Source: Prochlorococcus marinus str. MIT 9301
Lineage (GTDB): Bacteria > Cyanobacteriota > Cyanobacteriia > PCC-6307 > Cyanobiaceae
DNA length: 64,000 nucleotides
Direction of reading: 5' to 3'
Assembly: GCF_000015965.1 (NCBI RefSeq)
Contig: NC_009091.1
Location: 1,577,880-1,641,879, forward strand
Every line of letters begins with the position of its first letter. The stretch's first letter is position 1. Shown here piece by piece: positions 46,414 through 55,586 of this stretch. The notes under the pieces are model-generated. The model was given only the letters and a program-made list of their open reading frames with translations, was not told where the DNA came from and searched no databases. The position numbers were made by a program, and so were the translations under genes.

Positions 46414-47496
46414 ATGAAAAGCTTAAAAGAAAATTTTCAAAAAGCAAACATAGTTATTATTGGAGCCGGGATTATTGGAAAATTTAACGCTTTAGAATTA
46501 TCAGAATTAGGTTTCCAGGTAACGATAATAGATCCAACTCAACTCAAAAATAGTAGCAATGCAGCTTTGGGTTTGCTAATGGGTAATATGTATCAAAAAA
46601 GAAGGGGGAGAAGCTGGAATCTCAGGAAACAAAGCATTGAATTATGGCCACAATGGATTAAGTTCCTACAAAAATTTAATTATGAATTAAATATCGAAAA
46701 ACCATTAATACAACTAACTACTAATGAAGAAAAGTTTAAAAAATTAGAGAAATTTGTTTTTGAAAATAATGATCCAACGTTATTAATTCTAGAAAGAGAC
46801 TCAATATTAATCAAGAATATAAATAAAGCCTTCCAAACAAAAAATATAAAAGGAATAATCTCCTTCAAAGATGGAAGAATAAATGCTTTATCGTTACTTC
46901 AAACATTAGATAAATATCTAAAACATAAAAAAGTAAATTATTTACAAGGAGAAATAATAAAAATAAGAAAATCAAACAATCAATGGATTTCTACAACAAG
47001 GAATAATGAAAATATCAAATCTGACATGGTTATTTTATGTAATTCACTAAAAGCGATTGACTTAATAGATAGCCGATCTCACAACATCAAATTAAAGCCT
47101 GTTTTAGGTCAAGCTATAGAAATTGAGATTAATGATGCAGAAGTTGATTTGTTATCGCTGCCAAAACAATTCAATATAAATGGTAAAAATATAATTTCAA
47201 AATCAAAAAATAAGCTAATTATTGGATCAACTGACGAATATAGTACTAAGCCAGAAAAAAATACATTTGAAAAACTCACAAATTTTCTCGATAAAAAACC
47301 AAATTGGCTAGAGAAAGGAAAAATTTCTAAAAAGTGGTACGGAATTAGGTCAAGACCAGATGGTGAACCTTCACCAATAATGAAAAATCTTGAAGATGGG
47401 CTAATTATATGTACAGGTTTTTATAAAAATGGGTTTTTATTGGCTCCCGCTTGTTCTAAATGGGTTGCTAATGAAATTAAAAATTACCTTTACTAA
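46414..47496 (+). CDS. FAD-dependent amine oxidase of the DAO/glycine oxidase type
   Basis: The 360-residue protein begins with an FAD-binding Rossmann motif, [20 protein letters not shown], followed by [26 protein letters not shown] and the C-terminal [20 protein letters not shown], then [12 protein letters not shown], match the D-amino acid/glycine oxidase (DAO) superfamily. ThiO-like glycine oxidase is one option, which would supply thiazole precursor for ThiG, but the substrate is undetermined. It overlaps the dnaK stop by four bases in convergent orientation. Confidence 0.85.
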   Translation: MKSLKENFQKANIVIIGAGIIGKFNALELSELGFQVTIIDPTQLKNSSNAALGLLMGNMYQKRRGRSWNLRKQSIELWPQWIKFLQKFNYELNIEKPLIQLTTNEEKFKKLEKFVFENNDPTLLILERDSILIKNINKAFQTKNIKGIISFKDGRINALSLLQTLDKYLKHKKVNYLQGEIIKIRKSNNQWISTTRNNENIKSDMVILCNSLKAIDLIDSRSHNIKLKPVLGQAIEIEINDAEVDLLSLPKQFNINGKNIISKSKNKLIIGSTDEYSTKPEKNTFEKLTNFLDKKPNWLEKGKISKKWYGIRSRPDGEPSPIMKNLEDGLIICTGFYKNGFLLAPACSKWVANEIKNYLY

Positions 47497-49400
47497 TCTT
47501 TTGTTTCAGTGAAGTCTGCATCAATTACATCATCTCCACCTTTTTCATTTGAATCACTCTCATCAGGACCGCCTGCTGCACCAGGTGATGGTGCCTGATT
47601 ACCTGGTTGCTGATAAACAGATGAACCAACTGCATAAAGTTCTTGCTGGAGTTCTTCAAGAAGTTTTTTCATTGAATCAAAATCTTCTTTTGAAGTTGCT
47701 TCTTTCAAAGCATTACTTTTTTCTTCAACTTTAGACTTTGCTGCAGCATCAATTTTGTCTCCCAACTCACCAAGTTGCTTTTCTGTCTGGTAAACAAGTG
47801 TTTCAGCTTGATTTTTTAAATCAATTTTTTCTCTTTTTTCTTTATCTGCAGATGCATTTGATTCAGCATCTTTTACCATTTTTTCTACTTCATTGTCAGA
47901 TAGAGTAGAAGCACCAGTGATAGAAATACTTTGCTCTTTACCACTTCCTTTATCTTTAGCAGTAACACTAAGAATTCCATTTGCATCTATATCAAATGTA
48001 ACTTCAATTTGCGGCACCCCTCTTGGTGCTGAAGGTATTCCATCCAATCTGAAGGTTCCTAAGCTTTTGTTATCAGAAGCCATTTCTCTTTCACCCTGTA
48101 AAACGTGTATTTCAACATTTGTTTGACCGTCTACAGCAGTTGAATATGTTTCAGATTTCTTTGTAGGTACGGTAGTATTTCGATTTATCATTTTTGTCAT
48201 TACTCCGCCTAGAGTCTCTACACCTAGAGAAAGTGGAGTAACGTCAAGCAATAATATATCTTTAACTTCTCCTGCTAAAACTCCTCCCTGAATTGCAGCT
48301 CCAACAGCTACTACCTCATCAGGATTAACGGTTTGATTTGGTTCTTTACCAATTATTTTTTTAACTAAATCTAGAACAGCAGGTATTCTAGATGAGCCTC
48401 CGACCATAACAACTTCATCAATTTCACTAGTAGAAATTTTTGCATCGCTTATAGCTCTCTCAACTGGGGTCTTACACCTATCAATTAAAGAAGCTGCTAG
48501 TTCCTCAAACTTTGCTCTAGTAAGGTTCAAATCTAAATGTTTTGGCCCTTCAGGCGTGGCTGTAATAAAAGGTAAATTTATCTCACTTTGCGTAGCATTT
48601 GAGAGCTCTATCTTTGCTTTTTCTGCAGCTTCAGTCAATCTTTGCAAAGCTTGCTTATCTTGTCTGAGATCAATTCCCTCATTTGATTTAAAGGTATTAG
48701 CTAAGTGATCTACAATACATCTATCAAAATCATCACCACCTAAATGTGTATCTCCAGAAGTAGATAGAACCTCAGTTACTCCATCACCTGCTTCAATAAC
48801 TGAGACGTCAAATGTTCCTCCCCCTAAATCAAAAACAAGAATTTTTTCATTTTCTTTATCCAAACCATATGCTAAAGCCGCAGCGGTTGGCTCATTAACA
48901 ATTCTGAGCACTTCTAAACCTGCAATCTTTCCAGCATCTTTAGTAGCCTGTCTTTGTGAATCATTAAAATAAGCTGGAACTGTTATTACAGCTTGTGTAA
49001 CTTTTTCACCAAGGTATTTACCCGCATCATCTGCTAACTTTCTTAAAACTTGAGAACTTACCTCTTCAGGAGAAAACTGCTTATCCAAAATAGGGCATTT
49101 TAATTTGACACTAGAACCAGATTTTTCAACAGAATAGCTAACTTCTTTAGATTCTTCATTAACTTCATCAACCCTTCTTCCAACAAATCGTTTTGCTGAA
49201 TAAAAAGTATTTTCAGGGTTCATTACAGCCTGTCTTTTAGCTATTTGTCCAACAAGCTGATCTTGATTTTTTGTATATGCAACAACTGATGGAGTAGTTC
49301 TGAAACCCTCAGCATTTGCTATTACAGTAGGTTTACCACCTTCCATTACAGCAACACAACTATTAGTTGTTCCTAAATCGATTCCTACAACCTTACCCAT
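47493..49400 (-). CDS. dnaK: Chaperone protein DnaK
   Basis: DnaK is the ATP-dependent Hsp70. From the ATG at 49400 the product is 635 residues and begins [20 protein letters not shown]. Other Hsp70 signatures are [32 protein letters not shown], and [20 protein letters not shown]. The substrate domain follows, and the C-terminal tail is rich in Gly, Asp and Glu, ending [11 protein letters not shown]. An in-frame extension upstream (to 49463) lacks family likeness. No CIRCE (TTAGCACTC) inverted repeat is seen in the 115-base spacer to aroE. Cyanobacteria have several DnaK paralogues; this looks like the main one (DnaK2 type). Confidence 0.96.
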   Translation of the reverse strand: MGKVVGIDLGTTNSCVAVMEGGKPTVIANAEGFRTTPSVVAYTKNQDQLVGQIAKRQAVMNPENTFYSAKRFVGRRVDEVNEESKEVSYSVEKSGSSVKLKCPILDKQFSPEEVSSQVLRKLADDAGKYLGEKVTQAVITVPAYFNDSQRQATKDAGKIAGLEVLRIVNEPTAAALAYGLDKENEKILVFDLGGGTFDVSVIEAGDGVTEVLSTSGDTHLGGDDFDRCIVDHLANTFKSNEGIDLRQDKQALQRLTEAAEKAKIELSNATQSEINLPFITATPEGPKHLDLNLTRAKFEELAASLIDRCKTPVERAISDAKISTSEIDEVVMVGGSSRIPAVLDLVKKIIGKEPNQTVNPDEVVAVGAAIQGGVLAGEVKDILLLDVTPLSLGVETLGGVMTKMINRNTTVPTKKSETYSTAVDGQTNVEIHVLQGEREMASDNKSLGTFRLDGIPSAPRGVPQIEVTFDIDANGILSVTAKDKGSGKEQSISITGASTLSDNEVEKMVKDAESNASADKEKREKIDLKNQAETLVYQTEKQLGELGDKIDAAAKSKVEEKSNALKEATSKEDFDSMKKLLEELQQELYAVGSSVYQQPGNQAPSPGAAGGPDESDSNEKGGDDVIDADFTETKD

Positions 49401-49515
49401 GGGTATACTCTTTGTATTTGTTACTCTCCATAATCGGTCATTGACGTCATTATTGTTACTCAAAGATGGGGTGTGGTTCCCGAACAGATCATTATTTTAA
49501 AGAAAAATTCTAAAC

Positions 49516-50376
49516 ATGATTTCAAGTAAGACATCTTTTATAGCATTAATCGGCAATCCAGTAAGCCATTCCTTCTCGCCGATTATGCAAAATGCTGCAT
49601 TCCAATATTTAGGCTTAGATTTAATTTATTTTGCTATACCTTGCAAAGATGAAGATCTAGAATTGGTTTTGAATTCTTTGAAAAAAATTAATTGCAAAGG
49701 TTTAAATATTACAATTCCCCATAAAGAAAAAGTATTTAACTTATGTAGTGAAATTTCACCTATAGCAAGAAAACTTAAAGCCATTAATACCCTGAAATTA
49801 AATTCTGAAAATGAATGGAGCGCAACTAATACCGATTTAGAAGGATTTATTTATCCATTAAAAAATTTAAACTTAGCGAAGAAAAAATCAATAGTTCTTG
49901 GCTCCGGGGGTGCAGCAAAATCTGTTATTCAAGGTTTAATAAATTTAAATCTTTCAAAAATTTCAGTAATAGGACGCAACAAATCATCACTAGATGAATT
50001 AATAAAAAACTTTGGAAATCAAATTGAACTTCACAGCTTCTTAAGTAACGATAATCAAACTCAAAATTTAATTGAAGAAGCAGATTTAATTATAAATACA
50101 ACACCAGTAGGAATGAAAACAGCTAAAAATGAAATGAATTTATTGCCATATGGAGATTATTTTTGGAGATCTCTTAACTCAAAAACTATTGTTTATGATT
50201 TAATATATAATCCCGCTCCGACTCATCTATTAAAATTTAGCGCCAATAAAGGATGCATGACTATCGATGGTTTGCAAATGCTTGTTGCTCAGGGATTGAA
50301 ATCATTATCATTTTGGACAAATGGCTTAGAAGTACCATTTCATATCATGAATGATGCTCTCAAAAATCATCTTTAA
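49516..50376 (+). CDS. aroE: Shikimate dehydrogenase
   Basis: AroE reduces 3-dehydroshikimate with NADPH in the shikimate pathway. The 286-residue protein shows LIGNPVSHSFSPIMQNAAFQ at the substrate site, and KGLNITIPHKEKVFNL with the catalytic lysine. It also has NTDLEGF with the partner aspartate, and VLGSGGAAKSVIQGLINLNL for the NADP site followed by VIGRNKSSLDEL. The length is standard. It is divergent from dnaK and is followed after 102 bases by rpsF. The DAHP synthase gene of the same pathway lies about 8 kb away, not linked. Confidence 0.95.
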   Translation: MISSKTSFIALIGNPVSHSFSPIMQNAAFQYLGLDLIYFAIPCKDEDLELVLNSLKKINCKGLNITIPHKEKVFNLCSEISPIARKLKAINTLKLNSENEWSATNTDLEGFIYPLKNLNLAKKKSIVLGSGGAAKSVIQGLINLNLSKISVIGRNKSSLDELIKNFGNQIELHSFLSNDNQTQNLIEEADLIINTTPVGMKTAKNEMNLLPYGDYFWRSLNSKTIVYDLIYNPAPTHLLKFSANKGCMTIDGLQMLVAQGLKSLSFWTNGLEVPFHIMNDALKNHL

Positions 50377-50402
50377 AATAATGCTAATTTTCAAGGAACT
50401 GC

Positions 50403-50458
50403 ACATCATGATGTATCGTTAGATATGAACAGACGCTCATGACATCATTTATATGAGC
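50403..50458 (+). promoter_or_regulatory. Palindrome and hairpin in the rpsF leader
   Basis: Two inverted repeats lie in the 102-base gap before rpsF. The first is the perfect 12-base palindrome ACATCATGATGT at 50403-50414. The second is GCTCAT (50435-50440) pairing with ATGAGC (50453-50458). The palindrome could be a protein-binding operator; the hairpin may sit in the mRNA leader, ending 20 bases before the ATG at 50479. I do not see the known S6:S18 leader motif. Function is not shown. Confidence 0.4.
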
Positions 50459-50478
50459 CAAAGACCTTGTCTGAAACT

Positions 50479-50940
50479 ATGAACGATCAACAATCTTATT
50501 ACGAAACGATGTATATCCTCCGTCCAGATATTGCGGAAGATGAAGTAACTACCTACATTGATAAATACAATAAGCTTTTAGAAGAATTTGGTGGCACCAT
50601 CCTCGATAGTCAAATGAGGGGTAAAAGAAGATTAGCCTATCAAATAGCAAAACATAGAGAAGGTATTTACGTCCAGCTAAGTCATCAAGGAGATGGACAA
50701 CATATTTTCAAAATCGAAAAAGCAATGAGACTAAGTGAAGATGTTATAAGATACATGACCGTTAAACAAGAAGGGCCCTTGCCAACTCCAAGACCTTCTT
50801 CGAAAAGTTCAACTAAAGCAGATGATAAAGAAAATCCAGAAACTAAAGTTGAACCTAAGGAAGAACAACCAGTAATAAGCGCAAATACTTCAACTTCAGA
50901 AAAAGATGATACTGAAACCAGAGAAAATGCAGAATCTTAA
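50479..50940 (+). CDS. rpsF: 30S ribosomal protein S6
   Basis: The 153-residue product, from the ATG at 50479, begins [20 protein letters not shown] and contains [20 protein letters not shown], the S6 fold, followed by a family-typical [10 protein letters not shown] strand. After about residue 100 there is an extra polar, acidic tail ([20 protein letters not shown]) not found in enteric S6 and probably disordered; similar tails occur in marine picocyanobacteria. A TTG 12 bases upstream is an unlikely start. It is convergent with argG, three bases from its stop. Confidence 0.95.
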   Translation: MNDQQSYYETMYILRPDIAEDEVTTYIDKYNKLLEEFGGTILDSQMRGKRRLAYQIAKHREGIYVQLSHQGDGQHIFKIEKAMRLSEDVIRYMTVKQEGPLPTPRPSSKSSTKADDKENPETKVEPKEEQPVISANTSTSEKDDTETRENAES

Positions 50941-50943
50941 ATG

Positions 50944-52158
50944 TTAATCTTTTGTTTTTGAATTTAATTCAGCCCATATTTTATTAGACATACCCCACAT
51001 GTAAATAAAACCCTCTGCTAAAGAATGATTAAAAACATCTTCTTCGCTATAAGTTGCCAAATCCTCTCTATAAAGTGAGTTATTTTCCGACATTCTACCG
51101 ATTACTATTGCGTTCCCCTTATGAAGTCTAATCTTTACTCTTCCATTAACTGCTGTTTGAGTCGACGAAATAAATGAATCTAAACTATCTTTAAGAGGTC
51201 CAAACCAAAAACCTTGATAGACAAGTTGACCCCATTTTTTTTCAACTATTCCTTTAAAATCGACAACGTCTGGATTTAATGTGATGCTTTCTAATTCTTT
51301 GTGAGCTTTGATTAAAAGCAAGAGGCCTGGCGTTTCGTAAATCTCTCTACTTTTAATTCCTACTACCCGGTCTTCAATCATATCAATTCTTCCAAAACCA
51401 TGCTCTCCTGCGAGAACATTAGCTTTTTTAATAATCTCTACGGGGGTTAGAGATTCATCATTAATTCCAACAGGAAACCCATTTTTAAAAATAATTTCTA
51501 CTTCTTGAGGAGAATCCGGTGAATTCTCAATAGATGATGTCATTGCAAAAATATCTTCAGGTGCTTCTTTCATTGGGTCTTCTAATATGCCTGCTTCAAT
51601 ACTCCTACCAAGTAAATTAACATCTATTGAATATGGTGATTTTTTTGATACTGGTGCGGGAATACCAAACTTTTCTCCGTACTCTATTGCCTCTTCCCTA
51701 CTCATATTCCATTCCCTTGCAGGAGTAATTATTTTTAAATCAGGACCTAAAGCATTTATTGCTAAATCAAATCTAACTTGATCATTCCCTTTACCAGTGC
51801 ATCCATGAGCAACTGCATCAGCACTAATCTCTCGAGCAATATTTACAAGATTTTCTGCAATTAAAGGCCTAGCAAGAGCTGTAGATAAAGGATATTTATC
51901 TAAATATAATGCGTTTGCTCTAATGGCTGGAAAAGCGTATCTTTCAACAAAACTATTAACTAAATTGCCAACAATTGATTGAGATGCACCAGAATTTAAA
52001 GCTTTTTGCCTAATAAGTTCTAAATCCTCGCCTTGACCAAGATCTGCAACAAAAGTAACCACTTCTGAAACTCCATATTCTTTCTTTAAATATGGAATAC
52101 AAACGCTCGTATCTACGCCGCCAGAATAAGCTAGCACAACTTTTTTTACCTGCTGCAT
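50944..52158 (-). CDS. argG: Argininosuccinate synthase
   Basis: ArgG joins citrulline and aspartate with ATP, the penultimate step of arginine synthesis. The 404-residue protein has the N-type PP-loop [20 protein letters not shown] at the start, [20 protein letters not shown] for the aspartate/citrulline site and [20 protein letters not shown]. The length is typical of bacteria. It is convergent with rpsF with a three-base gap. The small gene upstream (52196-52390) is on the same strand 37 bases away. Confidence 0.96.
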   Translation of the reverse strand: MQQVKKVVLAYSGGVDTSVCIPYLKKEYGVSEVVTFVADLGQGEDLELIRQKALNSGASQSIVGNLVNSFVERYAFPAIRANALYLDKYPLSTALARPLIAENLVNIAREISADAVAHGCTGKGNDQVRFDLAINALGPDLKIITPAREWNMSREEAIEYGEKFGIPAPVSKKSPYSIDVNLLGRSIEAGILEDPMKEAPEDIFAMTSSIENSPDSPQEVEIIFKNGFPVGINDESLTPVEIIKKANVLAGEHGFGRIDMIEDRVVGIKSREIYETPGLLLLIKAHKELESITLNPDVVDFKGIVEKKWGQLVYQGFWFGPLKDSLDSFISSTQTAVNGRVKIRLHKGNAIVIGRMSENNSLYREDLATYSEEDVFNHSLAEGFIYMWGMSNKIWAELNSKTKD

Positions 52159-52195
52159 CTAAATTTGCTCCATAAATTTAAATTTTTTGACGTAA

Positions 52196-52390
52196 TTAAG
52201 AATTTGAAAACTTATTAAAGACTAATACTATTGTAACTAAAAGAGCTGGACCAAAAACCAATAATAAGAGAAGAAAGTTATTAATTATTAAAACATTGGG
52301 ATTCAAATATCCAATAAGTTTTAATAATCCAGACAGAAACAATGAAATTAGCCAGATAAAAAAGTATTTTAAATTTCCTTTATCAAACAA
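52196..52390 (-). CDS. Possible small two-span membrane protein
   Basis: A 64-codon frame from a TTG at 52390 encodes a hydrophobic peptide with two likely membrane segments, about residues 10-28 (FFIWLISLFLSGLLKLIGYL) and 38-58 (NFLLLLLVFGPALLVTIVLV). It contains no internal methionine, and a stop lies close upstream of the TTG, so this is the only usual start. The regular hydrophobic pattern suggests a real protein, but AT-rich DNA can give such frames by chance. It is divergent from the DUF3134 gene and upstream of argG. Confidence 0.45.
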   Translation of the reverse strand: MFDKGNLKYFFIWLISLFLSGLLKLIGYLNPNVLIINNFLLLLLVFGPALLVTIVLVFNKFSNS

Positions 52391-52443
52391 AGTTTTTAGT
52401 ATGCATCATTATGTATTATTTTATATATAGAACATTATTTATA

Positions 52444-52725
52444 ATGGATTCAAACAAACTAAAACTTAGATTAGACGATATCTCTGAAGACAATCCAGCT
52501 TTAACTTGCTACCACAGAGATGATCCAGCTCCTGTGTTGCCATTAAGAGAGGAGCCTGATCTACTATCTTGGCTTGAAAATACAGGTAGACTCGTTGCAG
52601 AAAAAGATGGAGATTCCCAAGAGATTAGTACAATAGAGGAAGAAGAACTTTCAGCACTAATGGGAGAAAAAGAAGATTATAAAACTGAAGAAGATCCTTC
52701 ATTAGAAGATGATTGGGAAGATTAA
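52444..52725 (+). CDS. DUF3134 family protein (cyanobacterial)
   Basis: From the ATG at 52444 the product is a 93-residue acidic protein. The conserved part, NPALTCYHRDDPAPVLPLRE followed by EPDLLSWLENTGRLVAEKD, fits the cyanobacterial DUF3134 group by memory. The C-terminal third is very acidic and ends EDPSLEDDWED. No membrane segment is present. An in-frame ATG 33 bases upstream would add an AT-encoded leader and is less likely. The last 17 bases overlap the start of mraY in another frame. Its function is unknown. Confidence 0.8.
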   Translation: MDSNKLKLRLDDISEDNPALTCYHRDDPAPVLPLREEPDLLSWLENTGRLVAEKDGDSQEISTIEEEELSALMGEKEDYKTEEDPSLEDDWED

Positions 52726-53785
52726 AAAGTTTAACTTTAAATCTTTATTTATATTAAATACTTTTGCTTTAATAGTTACCTCCTATCTTTTTAATAATTT
52801 TATTTTTACAGGAGTATACATATTATTCTTCTTTATTTCTATTTTTATAACGAAAAATGGTCTAAAGATTATCAAAAAATTTAATTTCCTTCAAAATATT
52901 AGGGATGAAGGCCCAACTAATCACTTTAAAAAAAGTGATACCCCAACAATGGGTGGGATTTTTATGATAATCCCTTTTTTAATTCTGCTTTTAATAATAA
53001 CTATCAATTTAAGTTCTCTAAAATTAATTCTTTTATTACTTACTGTTTTTGGTTTCTTTATTACAGGATTTTTAGATGATTATTTAAGCATTAAAAAAAG
53101 AGAGAACACAGGTTTAAAAACAAAAGAGAAATTTATCTTACAAAGTGTCATCTCAATAATTTTTATATTGTTAGCCTACGAAAAAAATTTAATCAGTCCA
53201 TTAATAACAATTTCTGACTCCTGGGCTATAAATATGAATATTTTCATATTGCCAGTTGCTTTTTTAGTACTTGTCGGCATAAGTAATTCAGTAAATTTAA
53301 CTGATGGACTAGATGGATTAGCAGCTGGATGCAGTGGGATTGTCTTTTATGGATTAGGAACAGAAATATTACTGAAAGGACAGCAAGAACTTTTTGTTTT
53401 TAGCATTTTATGTTTTTCGATGTCAGGCATATGCTTAGGTTTTCTCAAGTACAATAGTTATCCTGCAAAAATATTTATGGGTGATACCGGATCTCTAAGT
53501 ATAGGAGCTATCCTAGGTTCTATAGCGTTATTAACCAATAGCATTTTTACCTTATCTATTTTCTCAGGAATATTTATTATTGAATCGTTATCAGTAATTA
53601 TTCAAGTAGGGTTTTTTAAAATTACAAAAAAATTATTTCATAGAGGTAAACGCATATTTTTAATGGCTCCACTACACCACCACTTCGAACTTAAAGGAGT
53701 GAAGGAAGAAAAAATAGTAGAAAATTTTTGGAAAATCAACATTTTACTTGTAATTTTAGGTATAGTTTTAAAAATCAATCTTTGA
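52709..53785 (+). CDS. mraY: Phospho-N-acetylmuramoyl-pentapeptide transferase MraY
   Basis: MraY makes lipid I by transferring phospho-MurNAc-pentapeptide to undecaprenyl phosphate. The 358-residue protein has about ten membrane segments and the polyprenyl transferase motifs NHFKKSDTPTMGGIFMI, GFLDDYLSIKKRENTGLKTK, NLTDGLDGLAAGCSGI, FMGDTGSLSIGAILGS and APLHHHFELKG. The ATG at 52709 lies inside the 3' end of the DUF3134 gene, a 17-base overlap. The predicted N-terminus, MIGKIKKFNFKSLF, leads straight into the first helix. It is an isolated mur gene here, not part of a dcw cluster. Confidence 0.95.
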   Translation: MIGKIKKFNFKSLFILNTFALIVTSYLFNNFIFTGVYILFFFISIFITKNGLKIIKKFNFLQNIRDEGPTNHFKKSDTPTMGGIFMIIPFLILLLIITINLSSLKLILLLLTVFGFFITGFLDDYLSIKKRENTGLKTKEKFILQSVISIIFILLAYEKNLISPLITISDSWAINMNIFILPVAFLVLVGISNSVNLTDGLDGLAAGCSGIVFYGLGTEILLKGQQELFVFSILCFSMSGICLGFLKYNSYPAKIFMGDTGSLSIGAILGSIALLTNSIFTLSIFSGIFIIESLSVIIQVGFFKITKKLFHRGKRIFLMAPLHHHFELKGVKEEKIVENFWKINILLVILGIVLKINL

Positions 53786-53795
53786 AAAATTTGTT

Positions 53796-54041
53796 ATGAA
53801 TTTTTTTACATGGAAAGATAATGGATTAACAAGTGACTGCTCAAGTCTTGATGCAATGGCATCAAGATTTGAAGAAACTGCCAACTTAATGAAAAAACTT
53901 TCTAAAAAGGGCTTTAAACTAAAGAAAACTCAAAATAATCAACTAATTCTTCACCCTGATCCTGAGGTTTTTGATCAATGGGGTTTTATAAGTGAGGAAG
54001 TCCCTTTTAAACAACTTTGTTTAATGTCAGATGAAGAATAA
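53796..54041 (+). CDS. Small cyanobacterial protein of unknown function (81 residues)
   Basis: The ATG at 53796 begins an 81-residue acidic-helical protein: SLDAMASRFEETANLMKKLS, then KGFKLKKTQNNQLILHPDPE and VFDQWGFISEEVPFKQLCLM. The pattern of a helix followed by a two-strand hairpin (LKKTQNNQLILHPDPEVF) looks like a structured small domain. No function is recognised. Its last 67 bases overlap the 3' end of the convergent sucrose-phosphate synthase gene, so both C-termini are encoded by the same DNA. It follows mraY by ten bases. Confidence 0.75.
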   Translation: MNFFTWKDNGLTSDCSSLDAMASRFEETANLMKKLSKKGFKLKKTQNNQLILHPDPEVFDQWGFISEEVPFKQLCLMSDEE

Positions 54042-55384
54042 CTAGTTGAACTTGAAAATTCTTCAGTAAGTACTGATAAATAATTACGTACATGAGTGTT
54101 CCAACTAAAGTGCCTGTTAACACCCTCAATTCCATTTCTGCTCCATATTTTCCACTGATTATTATCTGATATTCCTTTTTCAAGAATAACTTTCAACTCA
54201 TCAATATCAGTAACATCCACTAGAAGTCCATTTTCACATTTTGAACGAATTTCTTTAGGACCTCCATCATTTGTTGATATTATTGGTAATCCACATGAAG
54301 AAGCTTCAAGAAGAGTTAAACCAAAAGGCTCTGTTAAAGCTGGATTTACAAATACACCACCTCTGCTGGCAGCCCACCGATATAAAGATGGAATCTGATT
54401 TGGAAGATGTTTTTTTGGATAAGCTACCTTTCCATACAGATTATATTTATCAATTGTTTCAAAAATATTATTGAAAACATCTTTTTGTTGAGGGTCAAGT
54501 TTTGAAGTACTATCTCTACAACCCAAAATCAAAATTAAATTAGTTTTTCTTTTTAATTTTTCAGATCTTCCATAAGCTTCAATCAAAGATGGAATATTTT
54601 TTCTTCTTACAGCTCTAGAAATAGTCAAAAATGGAGGTTTGGAAGAATCCTTAAGAAAAGGTTTCATCATGTTATCAATTTCAGCTGTCTCTGTTGTCGA
54701 GTGAATATGGTGAAACTTATTATGATCAACACCAGGCGGAATAACTTTAGCTTTATGAGGTGAAAAAGAAGAATATTGGGAATATTGATACACTGACTCT
54801 TGTTTAGTGCTTGTAACGACAATATCTGCAGATTTCAATGCTTTTTCTTCTGCATCAATTCTTTTACTTATAGAATAGAGTTTTTCTATTTGATTATTTT
54901 TTAAACCAGTATCAAGCAATTTCCTTTGTTTCTCTCTTCCTAGAGAATGACCAGTAAAAATAAGAGGAACGTTTAGGGATTTACTGAGTTTAACTCCTAC
55001 ATAACCAGCATCTGCATAATGTGCATGAATGAAATTAGGCTTTTTGTTTTTTTTATAGTAAGAGATCAGTTTTTCAGTTAAATAATCTAAGTAAGGCCAA
55101 AGCAATTCCTTTCTTAAATATTTGTTAGGTCCAAAGTTGAATCTTAAAATTCTTACTCCAGGTTCTACAAATTCTTCTTCTTGAGAATACTCATGATCTA
55201 CTTTAGGGTCGTTAATTAAACGAGTAACTAAATCTACTTGATCAACTTCTGAAGTATTTGCCAAACTTTTAATTAACTCTAATACGTATTGTGTTTGACC
55301 ACCTGTATCTGCATCTCTACCTAATTCAAGATTTTTAGAGCGTATAAGGCCGTGTAAATGTAAATGTAAAAATTTAAACCTCAT
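53975..55384 (-). CDS. sps: Sucrose-phosphate synthase (GT4 glycosyltransferase)
   Basis: SPS makes sucrose 6-phosphate from UDP- or ADP-glucose and fructose 6-phosphate; sucrose is a compatible solute in marine picocyanobacteria. The 469-residue protein has the N-terminal signature LHLHLHGLIRSKNLELGRDA, then DTGGQTQYVLELIKSLA, FIHAHYADAGYVGVKLSKS and FTGHSLGREKQ. The E-x7-E motif is TEPFGLTLLEASSCGLPII. It has no C-terminal phosphatase domain, so a separate phosphatase is needed. A strong GGAGG (55394-55398) lies nine bases before the ATG. The gene overlaps the 81-residue convergent gene by 67 bases. Confidence 0.93.
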   Translation of the reverse strand: MRFKFLHLHLHGLIRSKNLELGRDADTGGQTQYVLELIKSLANTSEVDQVDLVTRLINDPKVDHEYSQEEEFVEPGVRILRFNFGPNKYLRKELLWPYLDYLTEKLISYYKKNKKPNFIHAHYADAGYVGVKLSKSLNVPLIFTGHSLGREKQRKLLDTGLKNNQIEKLYSISKRIDAEEKALKSADIVVTSTKQESVYQYSQYSSFSPHKAKVIPPGVDHNKFHHIHSTTETAEIDNMMKPFLKDSSKPPFLTISRAVRRKNIPSLIEAYGRSEKLKRKTNLILILGCRDSTSKLDPQQKDVFNNIFETIDKYNLYGKVAYPKKHLPNQIPSLYRWAASRGGVFVNPALTEPFGLTLLEASSCGLPIISTNDGGPKEIRSKCENGLLVDVTDIDELKVILEKGISDNNQWKIWSRNGIEGVNRHFSWNTHVRNYLSVLTEEFSSSTSYSSSDIKQSCLKGTSSLIKPH

Positions 55385-55393
55385 TCAGCAAAT

Positions 55394-55399
55394 CCTCCT
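55394..55399 (-). promoter_or_regulatory. Shine-Dalgarno site of sps
   Basis: On the minus strand, AGGAGG (55394-55399) lies nine bases before the sps ATG at 55384. It fixes this start. The remaining 202-base gap to uvrA holds AT-rich sequence only; no gene or strong terminator is visible there. Confidence 0.65.
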
Positions 55400-55586
55400 T
55401 TCAAGGCTCTTAATACAAATAAGCTGAAATTTGCAAAGAAAATATTAAGAAAGCATTATGATTTTAAAAATTTATTTAATACAAAGGTTTTGTAAAAGCA
55501 GTTGCAACCTGAAATAATACCCCTTAAAAGAAGAATTTGGTTTTATTCAGATAATTAAAAATACAAAGAAATACAACAAGAATTTT

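Noticed and set aside
49401..49463. 21-codon in-frame extension upstream of dnaK
   Set aside because: Hsp70 proteins start at [14 protein letters not shown]; the upstream residues do not resemble family members.
49401..49515. CIRCE element upstream of dnaK
   Set aside because: No TTAGCACTC-N9-GAGTGCTAA repeat is present.
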